A stretch of DNA of 8,898 nucleotides from Blastocatellia bacterium (GCA_013695495.1 JACDAK010000204.1:1-8898); one strand, 5' to 3'; positions 1-6,712 are shown, numbered from the stretch's first letter. Notes: generated by a model not told the origin, from the letters alone. Program-made: numbers and translations.

Positions 1-243
1 GCGCAAGTCGGCGTCGGCATGATCCCGCGCGGCGAGGTCGGTATCGTCGTGGCGCAGATCGGCCTTGGGCTTGCGGTTATCACAGACCGATTTTTCGCAT
101 CTGTGCTCTTTATGGCCGTCGCGACGACACTCATCGCTCCGCCGCTGATCAAGTACTTCTTCGCCGAAGACCGCGACAACGATGGTATAATTGATCCTAT
201 GGTCGAGCATGATGTGTCGGATCAATTTCCCCGCATCGGCTGA
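1..243 (+). CDS. Cation:proton antiporter, C-terminal fragment (5' end outside window)
   Basis: The reading frame is open from base 1 and ends at TGA 241-243, giving the last 80 residues of a membrane transporter. The visible GMIPRGEVGIVVAQ segment is typical of the last helices of CPA-type Na+/H+ or K+/H+ exchangers (Kef/Nha family), which swap monovalent cations for protons across the inner membrane. Two hydrophobic segments follow, roughly residues 15-30 and 33-55, ending in PPLIKYFF, the usual end of the transmembrane domain. The remaining tail of about 25 residues is hydrophilic and carries DRDNDGIID, which resembles a calcium-binding loop. No KTN/TrkA-N nucleotide-binding domain follows, so this is not a full-length KefB/C type. 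The next gene starts 22 nt later on the same strand, suggesting co-transcription. Ion specificity cannot be judged from this piece. Confidence 0.85.
   Translation, partial: AQVGVGMIPRGEVGIVVAQIGLGLAVITDRFFASVLFMAVATTLIAPPLIKYFFAEDRDNDGIIDPMVEHDVSDQFPRIG
169..195 (+). other. Calcium-loop-like motif DxDxDGxxD in the antiporter tail
   Basis: The nine codons 169-195 encode D-R-D-N-D-G-I-I-D, just after the last predicted membrane helix. The spacing D-x-D-x-D-G-x-x-D matches the metal-binding loop of EF-hand, dockerin and thrombospondin type 3 repeats. Only one copy is present, and no flanking EF-hand helix pair is evident. The pattern is directly visible; calcium binding is inference. Confidence 0.4.
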
Positions 244-265
244 TCGCCCACCTCCAGGGGGTCAT

Positions 266-1210
266 ATGTCGATAGAGTTTTTCGCAAGTTCATCGCGTTT
301 TGTTCTTTTATTAGCGCTAATTTTTGCGCCGGCGTTGGCGGCGTCCGCTCAAGTGCCCGCCGAACGACGTCTTACGATAATCTCCGAACCCGATGCAGCT
401 GTTTGGATCAACGATGTGAGATTCGGCACCACGGGCGATGACGGCCGCCTTGAAATTCGCATAAAACAGGCACGCCGCCTCACGATCCGTGTTCGTGCTG
501 ACGGGTTCAAAGAGGCTACTCAGGCTATACTCGCCACGCGCACCGGTGAGCTGAAAATCCCCCTTACCAAAACCACCGACGCCGCCGAACTCGCATTTCA
601 AGAAGCCGAACGTCAAGCAACGCAGGATCGCGAAAAAGCTGAAGCCGCATATCGACAAGCTCTCAAGGCGCGTGCTAATTATCCAGCCGCAAACGTCGCG
701 CTTGCAAGGCTGTTGTCGGAGGCTCGCGAATACGAAAAAGCCGGCGCTCAGATCAAAGCCGCACGTCGCCTTGCTCCCGCAAACCCGGAACTCTCCGCCA
801 TTGAGGGGCGTGTGCTGAAAGAATCGGGCCGCGAAGATGATGCCATCGTCGCATTCAATCGCGCTATTAAGGAAGGCACCGGCTTTCAGCCCGAAGCACA
901 CACCGGGTTGGGTCTGCTTTATAAAGATCGCGCCGAGCTCGTCGGTGCCGAGGGTGACTTTGCGGCGGAAGACAAGTATTACGCACTTGCTGCGAAGCAC
1001 CTGAAAGAGGCTGCCGATCAGCTATATGGCTCGCCCGATGCTCCTGTGGTCCACCAGCTACTCGGCCTCGTTTATGAAAAACAGCGCGAATACAGGAAAG
1101 CGATCGCCGTTTACGAAGATTTTTTGAAGCTCTACCCCGACAGCATCGAAGCCACGGCGGTTCGCTCGTTCATCGTCCAGCTAAAGAAGCAGATCGAAGA
1201 CCAACAGTGA
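266..1210 (+). CDS. Secreted/periplasmic PEGA-domain and TPR-repeat protein
   Basis: This 314-residue protein has an N-terminal signal peptide: hydrophobic core around residues 11-26, likely cleavage after ASA near residue 28, with no lipobox Cys. Residues about 34-100 form a PEGA-like beta domain (LTIISEPDAAVWINDVRFG, then a second strand set ending at LKIPL). PEGA domains are found in surface and periplasmic proteins and usually act in binding. Residues about 107-310 are helical TPR repeats, for example AEAAYRQALKARANYPAANV, PELSAIEGRVLKESGRED and VVHQLLGLVYEKQREYRKAI; TPRs are protein-protein scaffolds. I chose ATG 266 because it follows a G-rich Shine-Dalgarno-like stretch (about 256-261) and is directly followed by the signal peptide. 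The upstream in-frame ATG at 191 lies inside the antiporter gene and would bury the signal sequence. The gene follows the antiporter by 22 nt, so it probably shares its transcript. The exact partner is unknown. Confidence 0.85.
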   Translation: MSIEFFASSSRFVLLLALIFAPALAASAQVPAERRLTIISEPDAAVWINDVRFGTTGDDGRLEIRIKQARRLTIRVRADGFKEATQAILATRTGELKIPLTKTTDAAELAFQEAERQATQDREKAEAAYRQALKARANYPAANVALARLLSEAREYEKAGAQIKAARRLAPANPELSAIEGRVLKESGREDDAIVAFNRAIKEGTGFQPEAHTGLGLLYKDRAELVGAEGDFAAEDKYYALAAKHLKEAADQLYGSPDAPVVHQLLGLVYEKQREYRKAIAVYEDFLKLYPDSIEATAVRSFIVQLKKQIEDQQ

Positions 1211-1230
1211 CCTATCCCCAATCATTCTGG

Positions 1231-1241
1231 TAGATAATCTA
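1231..1241. repeat. Short perfect palindrome TAGAT-A-ATCTA upstream of the pilB promoter
   Basis: Five-base arms TAGAT (1231-1235) and ATCTA (1237-1241) surround a central A. The site lies 21 bp upstream of the predicted -35 box of the pil operon promoter, where activators often bind. It is short enough to be chance in an AT-rich spacer, and its function is inferred only from position. Confidence 0.25.
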
Positions 1242-1262
1242 TCAAAGCGACTAAAAACCCTC

Positions 1263-1291
1263 TTGACAGCTCTGTCTTAAACATCTATTAT
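1263..1291 (+). promoter_or_regulatory. Predicted sigma70 promoter P1 of the pilB operon
   Basis: A perfect -35 hexamer TTGACA (1263-1268) is followed after exactly 17 bp by TATTAT (1286-1291), which matches 5 of 6 bases of the -10 consensus. This is the best promoter in the window. It sits in the only AT-rich spacer ahead of pilB, 53 bp after the stop of the TPR gene. The predicted start near 1298 gives a leader of about 110 nt. No sigma54 (GG/GC) element was seen, although that class drives pilin genes in some bacteria. Confidence 0.7.
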
Positions 1292-1297
1292 TACTTT

Positions 1298-1320
1298 ACA
1301 ACGGTGTTCAACTCCGTTGT
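1298..1320. repeat. 23-bp near-perfect palindrome at the predicted transcription start
   Basis: Outer arms ACAACGG (1298-1304) and CCGTTGT (1314-1320) are perfect inverted repeats. Inside them GTT (1306-1308) and AAC (1310-1312) also pair around a central C. Only the T/T pair at 1305/1313 breaks the symmetry. The element begins at the predicted +1 of promoter P1 and ends 4 bp before the -35 of a weaker downstream promoter. It could be a repressor operator blocking P1 (and possibly P2), or a hairpin at the extreme 5' end of the mRNA that protects it from decay. It has no U-tract, so it is not a normal terminator. Confidence 0.6.
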
Positions 1321-1324
1321 CTTG

Positions 1325-1353
1325 TTGACCTCTCTAACCAGTTTACTTATCTT
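1325..1353 (+). promoter_or_regulatory. Possible second promoter P2 ahead of pilB
   Basis: TTGACC (1325-1330) matches 5 of 6 bases of the -35 box. TATCTT (1348-1353), after a 17-bp spacer, matches 4 of 6 bases of the -10 box. It is weaker than P1 and would start transcription near 1360, leaving a leader of about 50 nt. A small hairpin, TCGCA (1370-1374) with TGCGA (1379-1383), would lie in that leader. Confidence 0.35.
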
Positions 1354-1409
1354 TTCGCTGCGACTTTCCTCGCAACTCTGCGAACGCTTACGCGAGAAAC
1401 CACAACACA

Positions 1410-3242
1410 ATGGCATCTAAATTAGGGGAAATCCTTGTCCGCGAAAATCTGCTAACCCCGCAGCAATTGCGCGAAGCTCTCGATTTCCAGCGGACGAGCG
1501 GTGGCCGACTTGGAGCCAACCTCGTAAAGCTCGGAATGATTTCTGACGACGTCATAACTGCCGTGCTCTCACGGCAGTATGGCGTTCCCTCCATCAATCT
1601 CGACCTCTTTCACATCGAACCCGCCGTCATCAACCTGATCTCTCAAGAGGTAGCACTCAAATACACGGTGCTCCCCATTTCCCGCGTCGGAGCCACTCTC
1701 ACACTCGCCATGGCGGATCCGACCAATGTGTTCGCGATGGACGACATCAAGTTCATGACCGAACTCAATGTCGAACCGGTGATCTCTTCTGAAACCTCTA
1801 TTCAGATGGCGATCGGCAAATACTACACCGGATCAATGCAGATCGACGTCTTCGATGCCGCAATGTCGTTCGAGCCCGAAAAGGTGGGAACCAACGGTCG
1901 TAATGGCAGGATCGGTGCGAAAGCTGCAAAGGTCGGGGAAAGAATCAACGATGCTGACCTCAAGGTTTCGCTCGACACCTTTGATTTTGATGCGGTTGAA
2001 GCCGAGGAGCTTGAGGTTATACCGGACAACGACGAGATCGATCTCGCAACGCTCGCTCGTGCAAGCGAAGATGCACCTGTCGTACGGCTTGTAAACGTCC
2101 TGATGGTCGATTCGCTTCGCCGCGGTGCATCGGACATCCACGTCGAACCTTATGAAAAGGATTTCCGCATCCGCTTTCGTATTGACGGCGTTCTTTACGA
2201 CGTTATGCATCCCCCCATGAAGATGCGCGACGCCCTCATCTCGCGTCTGAAGATAATGGCGAAACTCGACATTTCCGAGAAGCGCTTGCCGCAAGACGGA
2301 CGCATCAAGATAAAGGTAAAAATTGACGACCGCTCGCGCGAACTCGACTTCCGCGTTTCGACACTTCCGACGCTCTTCGGCGAAAAGGTCGTACTCCGTC
2401 TTCTTGATAAAGACAAGCTCATGCTGGACATGACGAAGCTCGGGTTTGAACCTGAAAGCTTAGCAATGTTTCAGCGAGCCATTGCGAATCCTTACGGAAT
2501 GGTACTCGTTACCGGACCTACAGGTTCGGGTAAAACGAACACGCTTTACTCGGCGCTTCAATCGCTGAACACCACTGAAACCAACATCATGACCGCGGAA
2601 GATCCCGTCGAGTTCAACCTCGAAGGCATCAACCAGGTGCAGATGAAAGAGCAGATCGGCTTGAACTTCGCGGCCGCACTCCGTTCGTTCCTTCGTCAGG
2701 ATCCGAACATCGTGCTCGTCGGTGAGATCCGCGACTTCGAAACTGCTGAGATCGCCATCAAAGCGGCTCTCACCGGCCATCTTGTTCTCTCAACTCTCCA
2801 CACGAACGACGCACCATCAACTGTGTCTCGACTCGTAAACATGGGTATCGAACCATTCTTGGTAGCTACCAGCGTAAATCTCATTCAGGCACAGCGGCTC
2901 ATTCGCCGGATTTGTAAGGACTGCAAAGAAGAAGTTCAGGTGCCCCAAGAAGGGTTGGTCAAAGTCGGCTTTTTACCTGACGAAACCAGTTCACTCAAGC
3001 TCTACAAGGGCCGGGGCTGCGAAAAATGTTTGAATACGGGATTCAAGGGACGTGTCGGTCTTTATGAAGTTATGGAGGTTACCGATGAACTCCGCGAATT
3101 GATGATCATCGGCGCAAGCGCGATCGAGCTTCGAAAGAAAGCCATCGAATGCGGAATGATAACCCTGCGCGAATCGGGGTTGCATAAGATCAGGCAAGGG
3201 ATCACGACAATCGAAGAAGTTGTTAAAGAAACGGTCTTGTAA
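1410..3242 (+). CDS. pilB: Type IV pilus assembly (extension) ATPase PilB
   Basis: This is the cytoplasmic hexameric ATPase that drives pilin polymerisation through PilC (GspE/PilB secretion ATPase family). The 610 residues are a full-length PilB. Residues 1-140 form the MshEN/T2SSE-N domain (LGEILVRENLLTPQQL; LGMISDDVITAVLSRQYGVP), which in some PilB homologues binds cyclic di-GMP. Residues about 150-215 are a partly acidic linker. The ATPase core starts at DAPVVRLVN (221 onward), with SDIHVEP at 241-247, Walker A GPTGSGKT 369-376, Asp box TAEDPVEF 395-402, Walker B NIVLVGEIRD 433-442 and His box TGHLVLSTLHTN 455-466. The PilB-type zinc site is intact: C502, C505, C537 and C540. ATG 1410 starts directly with the conserved N-terminal domain, but no Shine-Dalgarno sequence precedes it. 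The next gene follows after 16 nt. T2SS GspE is the alternative reading, but pilT and pilC downstream make PilB far more likely. Confidence 0.96.
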   Translation: MASKLGEILVRENLLTPQQLREALDFQRTSGGRLGANLVKLGMISDDVITAVLSRQYGVPSINLDLFHIEPAVINLISQEVALKYTVLPISRVGATLTLAMADPTNVFAMDDIKFMTELNVEPVISSETSIQMAIGKYYTGSMQIDVFDAAMSFEPEKVGTNGRNGRIGAKAAKVGERINDADLKVSLDTFDFDAVEAEELEVIPDNDEIDLATLARASEDAPVVRLVNVLMVDSLRRGASDIHVEPYEKDFRIRFRIDGVLYDVMHPPMKMRDALISRLKIMAKLDISEKRLPQDGRIKIKVKIDDRSRELDFRVSTLPTLFGEKVVLRLLDKDKLMLDMTKLGFEPESLAMFQRAIANPYGMVLVTGPTGSGKTNTLYSALQSLNTTETNIMTAEDPVEFNLEGINQVQMKEQIGLNFAAALRSFLRQDPNIVLVGEIRDFETAEIAIKAALTGHLVLSTLHTNDAPSTVSRLVNMGIEPFLVATSVNLIQAQRLIRRICKDCKEEVQVPQEGLVKVGFLPDETSSLKLYKGRGCEKCLNTGFKGRVGLYEVMEVTDELRELMIIGASAIELRKKAIECGMITLRESGLHKIRQGITTIEEVVKETVL

Positions 3243-3249
3243 TAGATCT

Positions 3250-3254
3250 GGAGG
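3250..3254 (+). promoter_or_regulatory. Ribosome binding site GGAGG fixing the start of the gene after pilB
   Basis: GGAGG lies 4 nt ahead of ATG 3259. It decides the start in favour of 3259 over the in-frame ATG at 3220, which lies inside the end of pilB and would put extra polar residues before the signal peptide. Confidence 0.75.
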
Positions 3255-3258
3255 ATAT

Positions 3259-4155
3259 ATGTTAATTAGGGCAATCGCACTTTCCATCGCATTATTGATC
3301 GGCCTCGGCACGATCATCCCGCTGGCGACTCAGTACGCCGAGGCAGGCGCAACGAAACGCGTTCAAACACAGAAGAAACGCGAATGGAAAGGCGTCAAGA
3401 AATATTCAAAGCGCTGGTGGCAGCTCTATCGTGCACAAGAGAAACGTAAGGCTCAGCTTGCCGCACGAAAGAGATCACTTCGCCTAAATCAGGCACGACT
3501 CGAACAGGCTGTCGAAAACGGCGAAGAGCTGACAGCCGCAGAGACGGCGTCGGCAAAATCCTTGCCCAAGTCTATCGTTCTGCCTTCCGGCGAAAGAGCT
3601 CCGGAAACGTGGGTGCCCGCTTCTTCAACCGATGGTGACCTCCAGTTTCAGATCAAGGGTGACACGACAGCTCTGGGATCGGCGTCGATCTCGGTCGTCG
3701 GCCCCGCGACCGGTGAGACCGAAATTCGCGGCCGCCAGCGTATTCTTGGCGGCGTCTCAACAACCGCACTTCGCCGCGGTGTGATCAACCAAATGGTCCG
3801 AGAGAACGGCTGGGTGGTTAACGACTACGAAAAAGAAGTGGGCGGCAAAACGGTCTACGTGGTCGTGGCCCAATCGCAGGGCAAAGGCGGTCAGATCGAA
3901 TCACGCCTCTTCTATTTCACAGAGGCGGGCGGCAACATTTACAGCGTCGCAACAAACTCAAGCACAGATTCTGCCGAGCGAATTGCAGCAGAGTCGGAAA
4001 AGGTCCTTTATTCCCTTCAGGGAGTTTCACGCCCGGTCCAACAGGCACAGGTCAAAGGCATCATACGCGAACGTGCTGTCGAACCGACACCCGTACCGCA
4101 GATAGTGCCGACGCAGCCCGTTCCCTGCACACCTTACATCCCCATCGCACAGTAG
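3259..4155 (+). CDS. Unrecognised secreted basic protein encoded between pilB and pilT
   Basis: I do not recognise this 298-residue protein. It begins with a signal peptide or membrane anchor (hydrophobic residues 4-24, possible cleavage after AEA near residue 29). Next is a very basic, helix-prone segment, about 32-80, rich in K, R, W and Y (KKYSKRWWQLYRAQEKRKAQ). Residues about 85-125 are a linker. A predicted alpha/beta domain at about 126-255 (LQFQIKGDT, GWVVNDYEKEVGGKTVYVVV, RLFYFTEAGGNIYSVATN, a final helix ending EKVLYSLQ) resembles the PsbP/DcrB-like secreted fold, but this is a weak impression only. The tail, about 274-298, is proline-rich with one Cys (C290). It lies 16 nt after pilB and 34 nt before pilT on the same strand, so it is very probably co-transcribed. 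From position it may be a periplasmic factor of the pilus machine; no function is assigned. Confidence 0.85.
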   Translation: MLIRAIALSIALLIGLGTIIPLATQYAEAGATKRVQTQKKREWKGVKKYSKRWWQLYRAQEKRKAQLAARKRSLRLNQARLEQAVENGEELTAAETASAKSLPKSIVLPSGERAPETWVPASSTDGDLQFQIKGDTTALGSASISVVGPATGETEIRGRQRILGGVSTTALRRGVINQMVRENGWVVNDYEKEVGGKTVYVVVAQSQGKGGQIESRLFYFTEAGGNIYSVATNSSTDSAERIAAESEKVLYSLQGVSRPVQQAQVKGIIRERAVEPTPVPQIVPTQPVPCTPYIPIAQ

Positions 4156-4189
4156 GGCGATCGGCCCGCAATTTCGACAAACTAACAAT

Positions 4190-5395
4190 ATGAGCTTCGA
4201 ACAACAAGACAGCGTAGCATCTCAGGTAACCCTGCCTGAGCTGCTCAAACGAATGACCGATGCCAGCGGGTCGGACCTGCATCTCACGACGAATAGCTCG
4301 CCGCAGGTGCGCGTTCACGGCCACCTCAAGGCGCTCGAGGGGCTGCCGGCTCTTACGCCCGCCGACACGAAACGGCTCGCATACTCGGTGCTGACCGACG
4401 CACAGAAGCACCGATTCGAGGAAAACCTCGAGCTCGACTTCTCGTTCGGCCTTAAGGGCATGTCCCGGTTTCGTGCCAACATCTTCAATCAGAAAGGTGC
4501 AGTCGGCGCAGTGTTTCGTGCGATTCCCTACGAGATAAAGACTTTCGACGCACTTGGTCTTCCAAAGGTCGTTTCCGATCTTTGTGACAAGCCCCGCGGC
4601 CTCGTTCTCGTAACGGGTCCGACCGGCTCGGGTAAATCGACAACACTCGCAGCGATGGTCGACAAGATAAACACTGAACGTCACGAGCACATCTTGACCA
4701 TCGAAGACCCCATCGAGTTTCTGCACAACCACAAGAGCTGCGTAGTTAACCAGCGTGAGGTTGCCGCCGATACGCATTCTTTCGGAGCCGCACTCCGCAC
4801 CGCACTCCGGCAGGATCCGGACGTTGTGCTCGTCGGCGAAATGCGTGACCTTGAAACGATCGAGATGGCGCTGCGCATCGCGGAAACGGGCCATCTCACC
4901 TTCGCGACACTTCACACGAACTCGGCATATTCGACGATCAACCGTATCATCGACGTCTTTCCGTCAGCACAGCAGTCACAGGTGCGAACCCAGCTTTCGC
5001 TCGTACTCGAAGGCATCATGTGTCAAACCCTGCTGCCGAAAGCCTCAGGTGACGGGCGCGTAATGGCCCTTGAGATCCTTGTGCCCAATGCCGCTATTCG
5101 CAACCTTATCCGCGAAGACAAGATCCACCAGATCTATTCGATGATGCAGACCGGTCAGGATAAGTTCGGTATGCAGACGTTTAACCAGGCACTAGCGTCG
5201 CTTTATCATAAAAAGCTGATCACGCTTGATTCGGCGATGCAGCGGACATCGAACGCTGATGAACTCAAGGAACTTATCGAACGCGGTTCGGGTCTGAACC
5301 AGTCTTACACAGGTAACGGCCGTCCCAACATGCCCCCGGCAAAGGCCGGAAGCCCCTACGCTCAAGGCAGGCCCGTCGGCCAGCGCCCGAGCTAA
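4190..5395 (+). CDS. pilT: Type IV pilus retraction ATPase PilT
   Basis: This cytoplasmic hexameric ATPase depolymerises pili and powers twitching motility. The 401 residues contain the N-terminal PAS-like domain (SDLHLTTNSSPQVRVHGHL, 28-46), Walker A GPTGSGKS 143-150, Asp box IEDPIEF 171-177, Walker B DVVLVGEMRD 211-220 and His box AETGHLTFATLHTN 231-244. The AIRNLIRE signature at 302-309 separates PilT from PilB/GspE, which also carry a zinc-binding tetracysteine that is absent here. The protein is somewhat longer than typical PilT (about 345-370 residues) because of a Gly/Pro/Asn-rich tail at about 366-401. ATG 4190 is followed by the expected short N-terminus. The preceding 34 nt show no convincing Shine-Dalgarno sequence, so translation may depend on the upstream gene. 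PilU is the main alternative; the full AIRNLIRE motif and the pilB/pilC context favour PilT. Confidence 0.95.
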   Translation: MSFEQQDSVASQVTLPELLKRMTDASGSDLHLTTNSSPQVRVHGHLKALEGLPALTPADTKRLAYSVLTDAQKHRFEENLELDFSFGLKGMSRFRANIFNQKGAVGAVFRAIPYEIKTFDALGLPKVVSDLCDKPRGLVLVTGPTGSGKSTTLAAMVDKINTERHEHILTIEDPIEFLHNHKSCVVNQREVAADTHSFGAALRTALRQDPDVVLVGEMRDLETIEMALRIAETGHLTFATLHTNSAYSTINRIIDVFPSAQQSQVRTQLSLVLEGIMCQTLLPKASGDGRVMALEILVPNAAIRNLIREDKIHQIYSMMQTGQDKFGMQTFNQALASLYHKKLITLDSAMQRTSNADELKELIERGSGLNQSYTGNGRPNMPPAKAGSPYAQGRPVGQRPS

Positions 5396-5407
5396 TTCGT
5401 AAATAAC

Positions 5408-5413
5408 GAGGAG
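5408..5413 (+). promoter_or_regulatory. Ribosome binding site GAGGAG of pilC
   Basis: GAGGAG lies 10 nt ahead of ATG 5424, a slightly long but workable spacing. It supports that start, which also gives the conserved PilC N-terminus (PTYAFQGRNRLNE). Confidence 0.6.
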
Positions 5414-5423
5414 TAGAGAACCA

Positions 5424-6656
5424 ATGCCAACATACGCTTTTCAAGGACGTAACCGCCTAAACGAAATGGTCACAGGCGAACGCGACGCGAGCAATCAGAA
5501 CGAGCTTCGCGCGCTGCTTAGACGCGACCAGATCATCCTCACGCAGGCCAACGAAAAAGGCCGGGTCGTGAATATCCCCAAGATCGGCCGCCGCAAAAAG
5601 GTCGGTGCAAAGGAACTTGCGGTTTTCACGCGGCAATTTTCCGTGATGATCGACGCGGGGCTTCCGCTCGTCCAGTGTATTGACATCCTAGCCGAACAGC
5701 AGCAGAACCTCTTCTTTAAAGAAACCTTGCGCCAGGTGCGACAGAATGTCGAGGAAGGCGCAACGCTTTTCGCGGCATTGGAAAAGCACCCTAAGGTGTT
5801 CGACTCGCTCTATACGCACATGGTCGAAGCCGGTGAGACGGGCGGTGTGCTTGACCTCATTCTTCAGCGTCTAGCTACGCTGATCGAAAAAGTCGTCAAA
5901 CTCAAACGAAGCATCATATCGGCATCGATCTACCCGGCTGCCGTCATCTTCGTTGCCATCGCGGCTATCGCTGTGATCATGGTTGTGGTCATTCCGCAGT
6001 TCGAGCAGATCTTCATCGGCCTGCTTGGCCCGGGCGAGCTGCTTCCGCTTCCGACGCGGATCGTCATGGGAATAAGCGGCTTTCTCGCAGGCTGGGGCGG
6101 TCTCTCGCTGCTAATCGGCCTGATCGCGGGCGGAATCGCTCTTAAATATACCTACGCGACGGAAAAGGGCCGATGGCAGATAGACTCACTTCTGCTAAAG
6201 ACCCCGATTTTTGGACCGATCCTTCGTAAGATCGCGGTTGCACGTTTCTCGCGAATACTTTCGACCCTGCTTTCATCCGGTGTGCCCATCCTGCAGTCGC
6301 TGGACATTACGGCAAAAACTGCCGGTAACGTAGTTATCGAAGACGCGATCCTCAAGGTTCGGACAGGCGTGGAACGCGGCGAAAACTTTGTGGATCCTCT
6401 CAAAGAGACCAAGGTGTTTCCGCACATGGTCGGACAGATGATCGGCGTCGGTGAACAGACCGGCGCTCTGGACGCTATGCTTGGTAAGATCGCGGACTTC
6501 TATGAAGAGGAAGTGGACACGGCCATCGCCGATCTGCTTTCGATGATCGAGCCCGTGCTCATCGGCTTCCTTGGCGTGACCATCGGCGGCATCGTTGTCT
6601 CGATGTATCTGCCCTTGTTCACACTCATCGGCAAACTCGCCGGCGGCCCACAGTAA
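5424..6656 (+). CDS. pilC: Type IV pilus inner-membrane platform protein PilC
   Basis: This is the polytopic platform protein (GspF/PilC family) that passes ATPase motion to the pilin subunits. Its 410 residues are the usual length. The N-terminal segment PTYAFQGRN is typical. The first T2SSF domain spans about 67-190 (FTRQFSVMIDAGLPLVQCID; VEAGETGGVLDLILQRLA) and the second about 270-395 (FSRILSTLLSSGVPILQSLD; GVGEQTGALDAMLGKIADFYEEEVD), reflecting the internal duplication of the family. Membrane segments are predicted near 170-192, 214-240 and 374-400. It starts 28 nt after pilT and is the last gene of the operon, with a terminator hairpin beginning 27 nt after its stop. GspF of a type II secretion system is excluded mainly by the pilB and pilT neighbours. 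Confidence 0.95.
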   Translation: MPTYAFQGRNRLNEMVTGERDASNQNELRALLRRDQIILTQANEKGRVVNIPKIGRRKKVGAKELAVFTRQFSVMIDAGLPLVQCIDILAEQQQNLFFKETLRQVRQNVEEGATLFAALEKHPKVFDSLYTHMVEAGETGGVLDLILQRLATLIEKVVKLKRSIISASIYPAAVIFVAIAAIAVIMVVVIPQFEQIFIGLLGPGELLPLPTRIVMGISGFLAGWGGLSLLIGLIAGGIALKYTYATEKGRWQIDSLLLKTPIFGPILRKIAVARFSRILSTLLSSGVPILQSLDITAKTAGNVVIEDAILKVRTGVERGENFVDPLKETKVFPHMVGQMIGVGEQTGALDAMLGKIADFYEEEVDTAIADLLSMIEPVLIGFLGVTIGGIVVSMYLPLFTLIGKLAGGPQ

Positions 6657-6682
6657 ATAGCCGCAGCAACACGCACGCAAAA

Positions 6683-6712
6683 GAGCGGCCGTCCAATTTT
6701 CGGCGGCCGCTC
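6683..6712. terminator. Hairpin terminator after pilC, possibly bidirectional
   Basis: A perfect 9-bp stem, GAGCGGCCG (6683-6691) with CGGCCGCTC (6704-6712), encloses a 12-nt loop. On the plus strand it is followed by AACTTTTA, a short T-tract. Read from the minus strand the stem is followed by TTTTGCG, so it could also stop ribE transcripts arriving from the right, about 105 nt past the ribE stop. The plus-strand role, ending the pilB-pilC operon, is the better supported. The rest of 6657-6816 shows no gene I can support. Confidence 0.75.

Noticed and set aside
191..265. In-frame upstream ATG that would extend the PEGA-TPR protein by 25 residues
   Set aside because: It overlaps the antiporter coding region, lacks a ribosome site and would place polar residues before the signal peptide that begins at ATG 266.
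317..1000. 227-codon open frame on the minus strand
   Set aside because: It lies wholly opposite the PEGA-TPR gene, and its translation shows no domain, signal or ordinary composition (Cys- and Phe-rich).
4061..4915. 284-codon open frame on the minus strand
   Set aside because: It is antisense to pilT and the end of the preceding gene; it is rich in Arg and Cys with no recognisable motif, and is explained by codon bias of the true genes.
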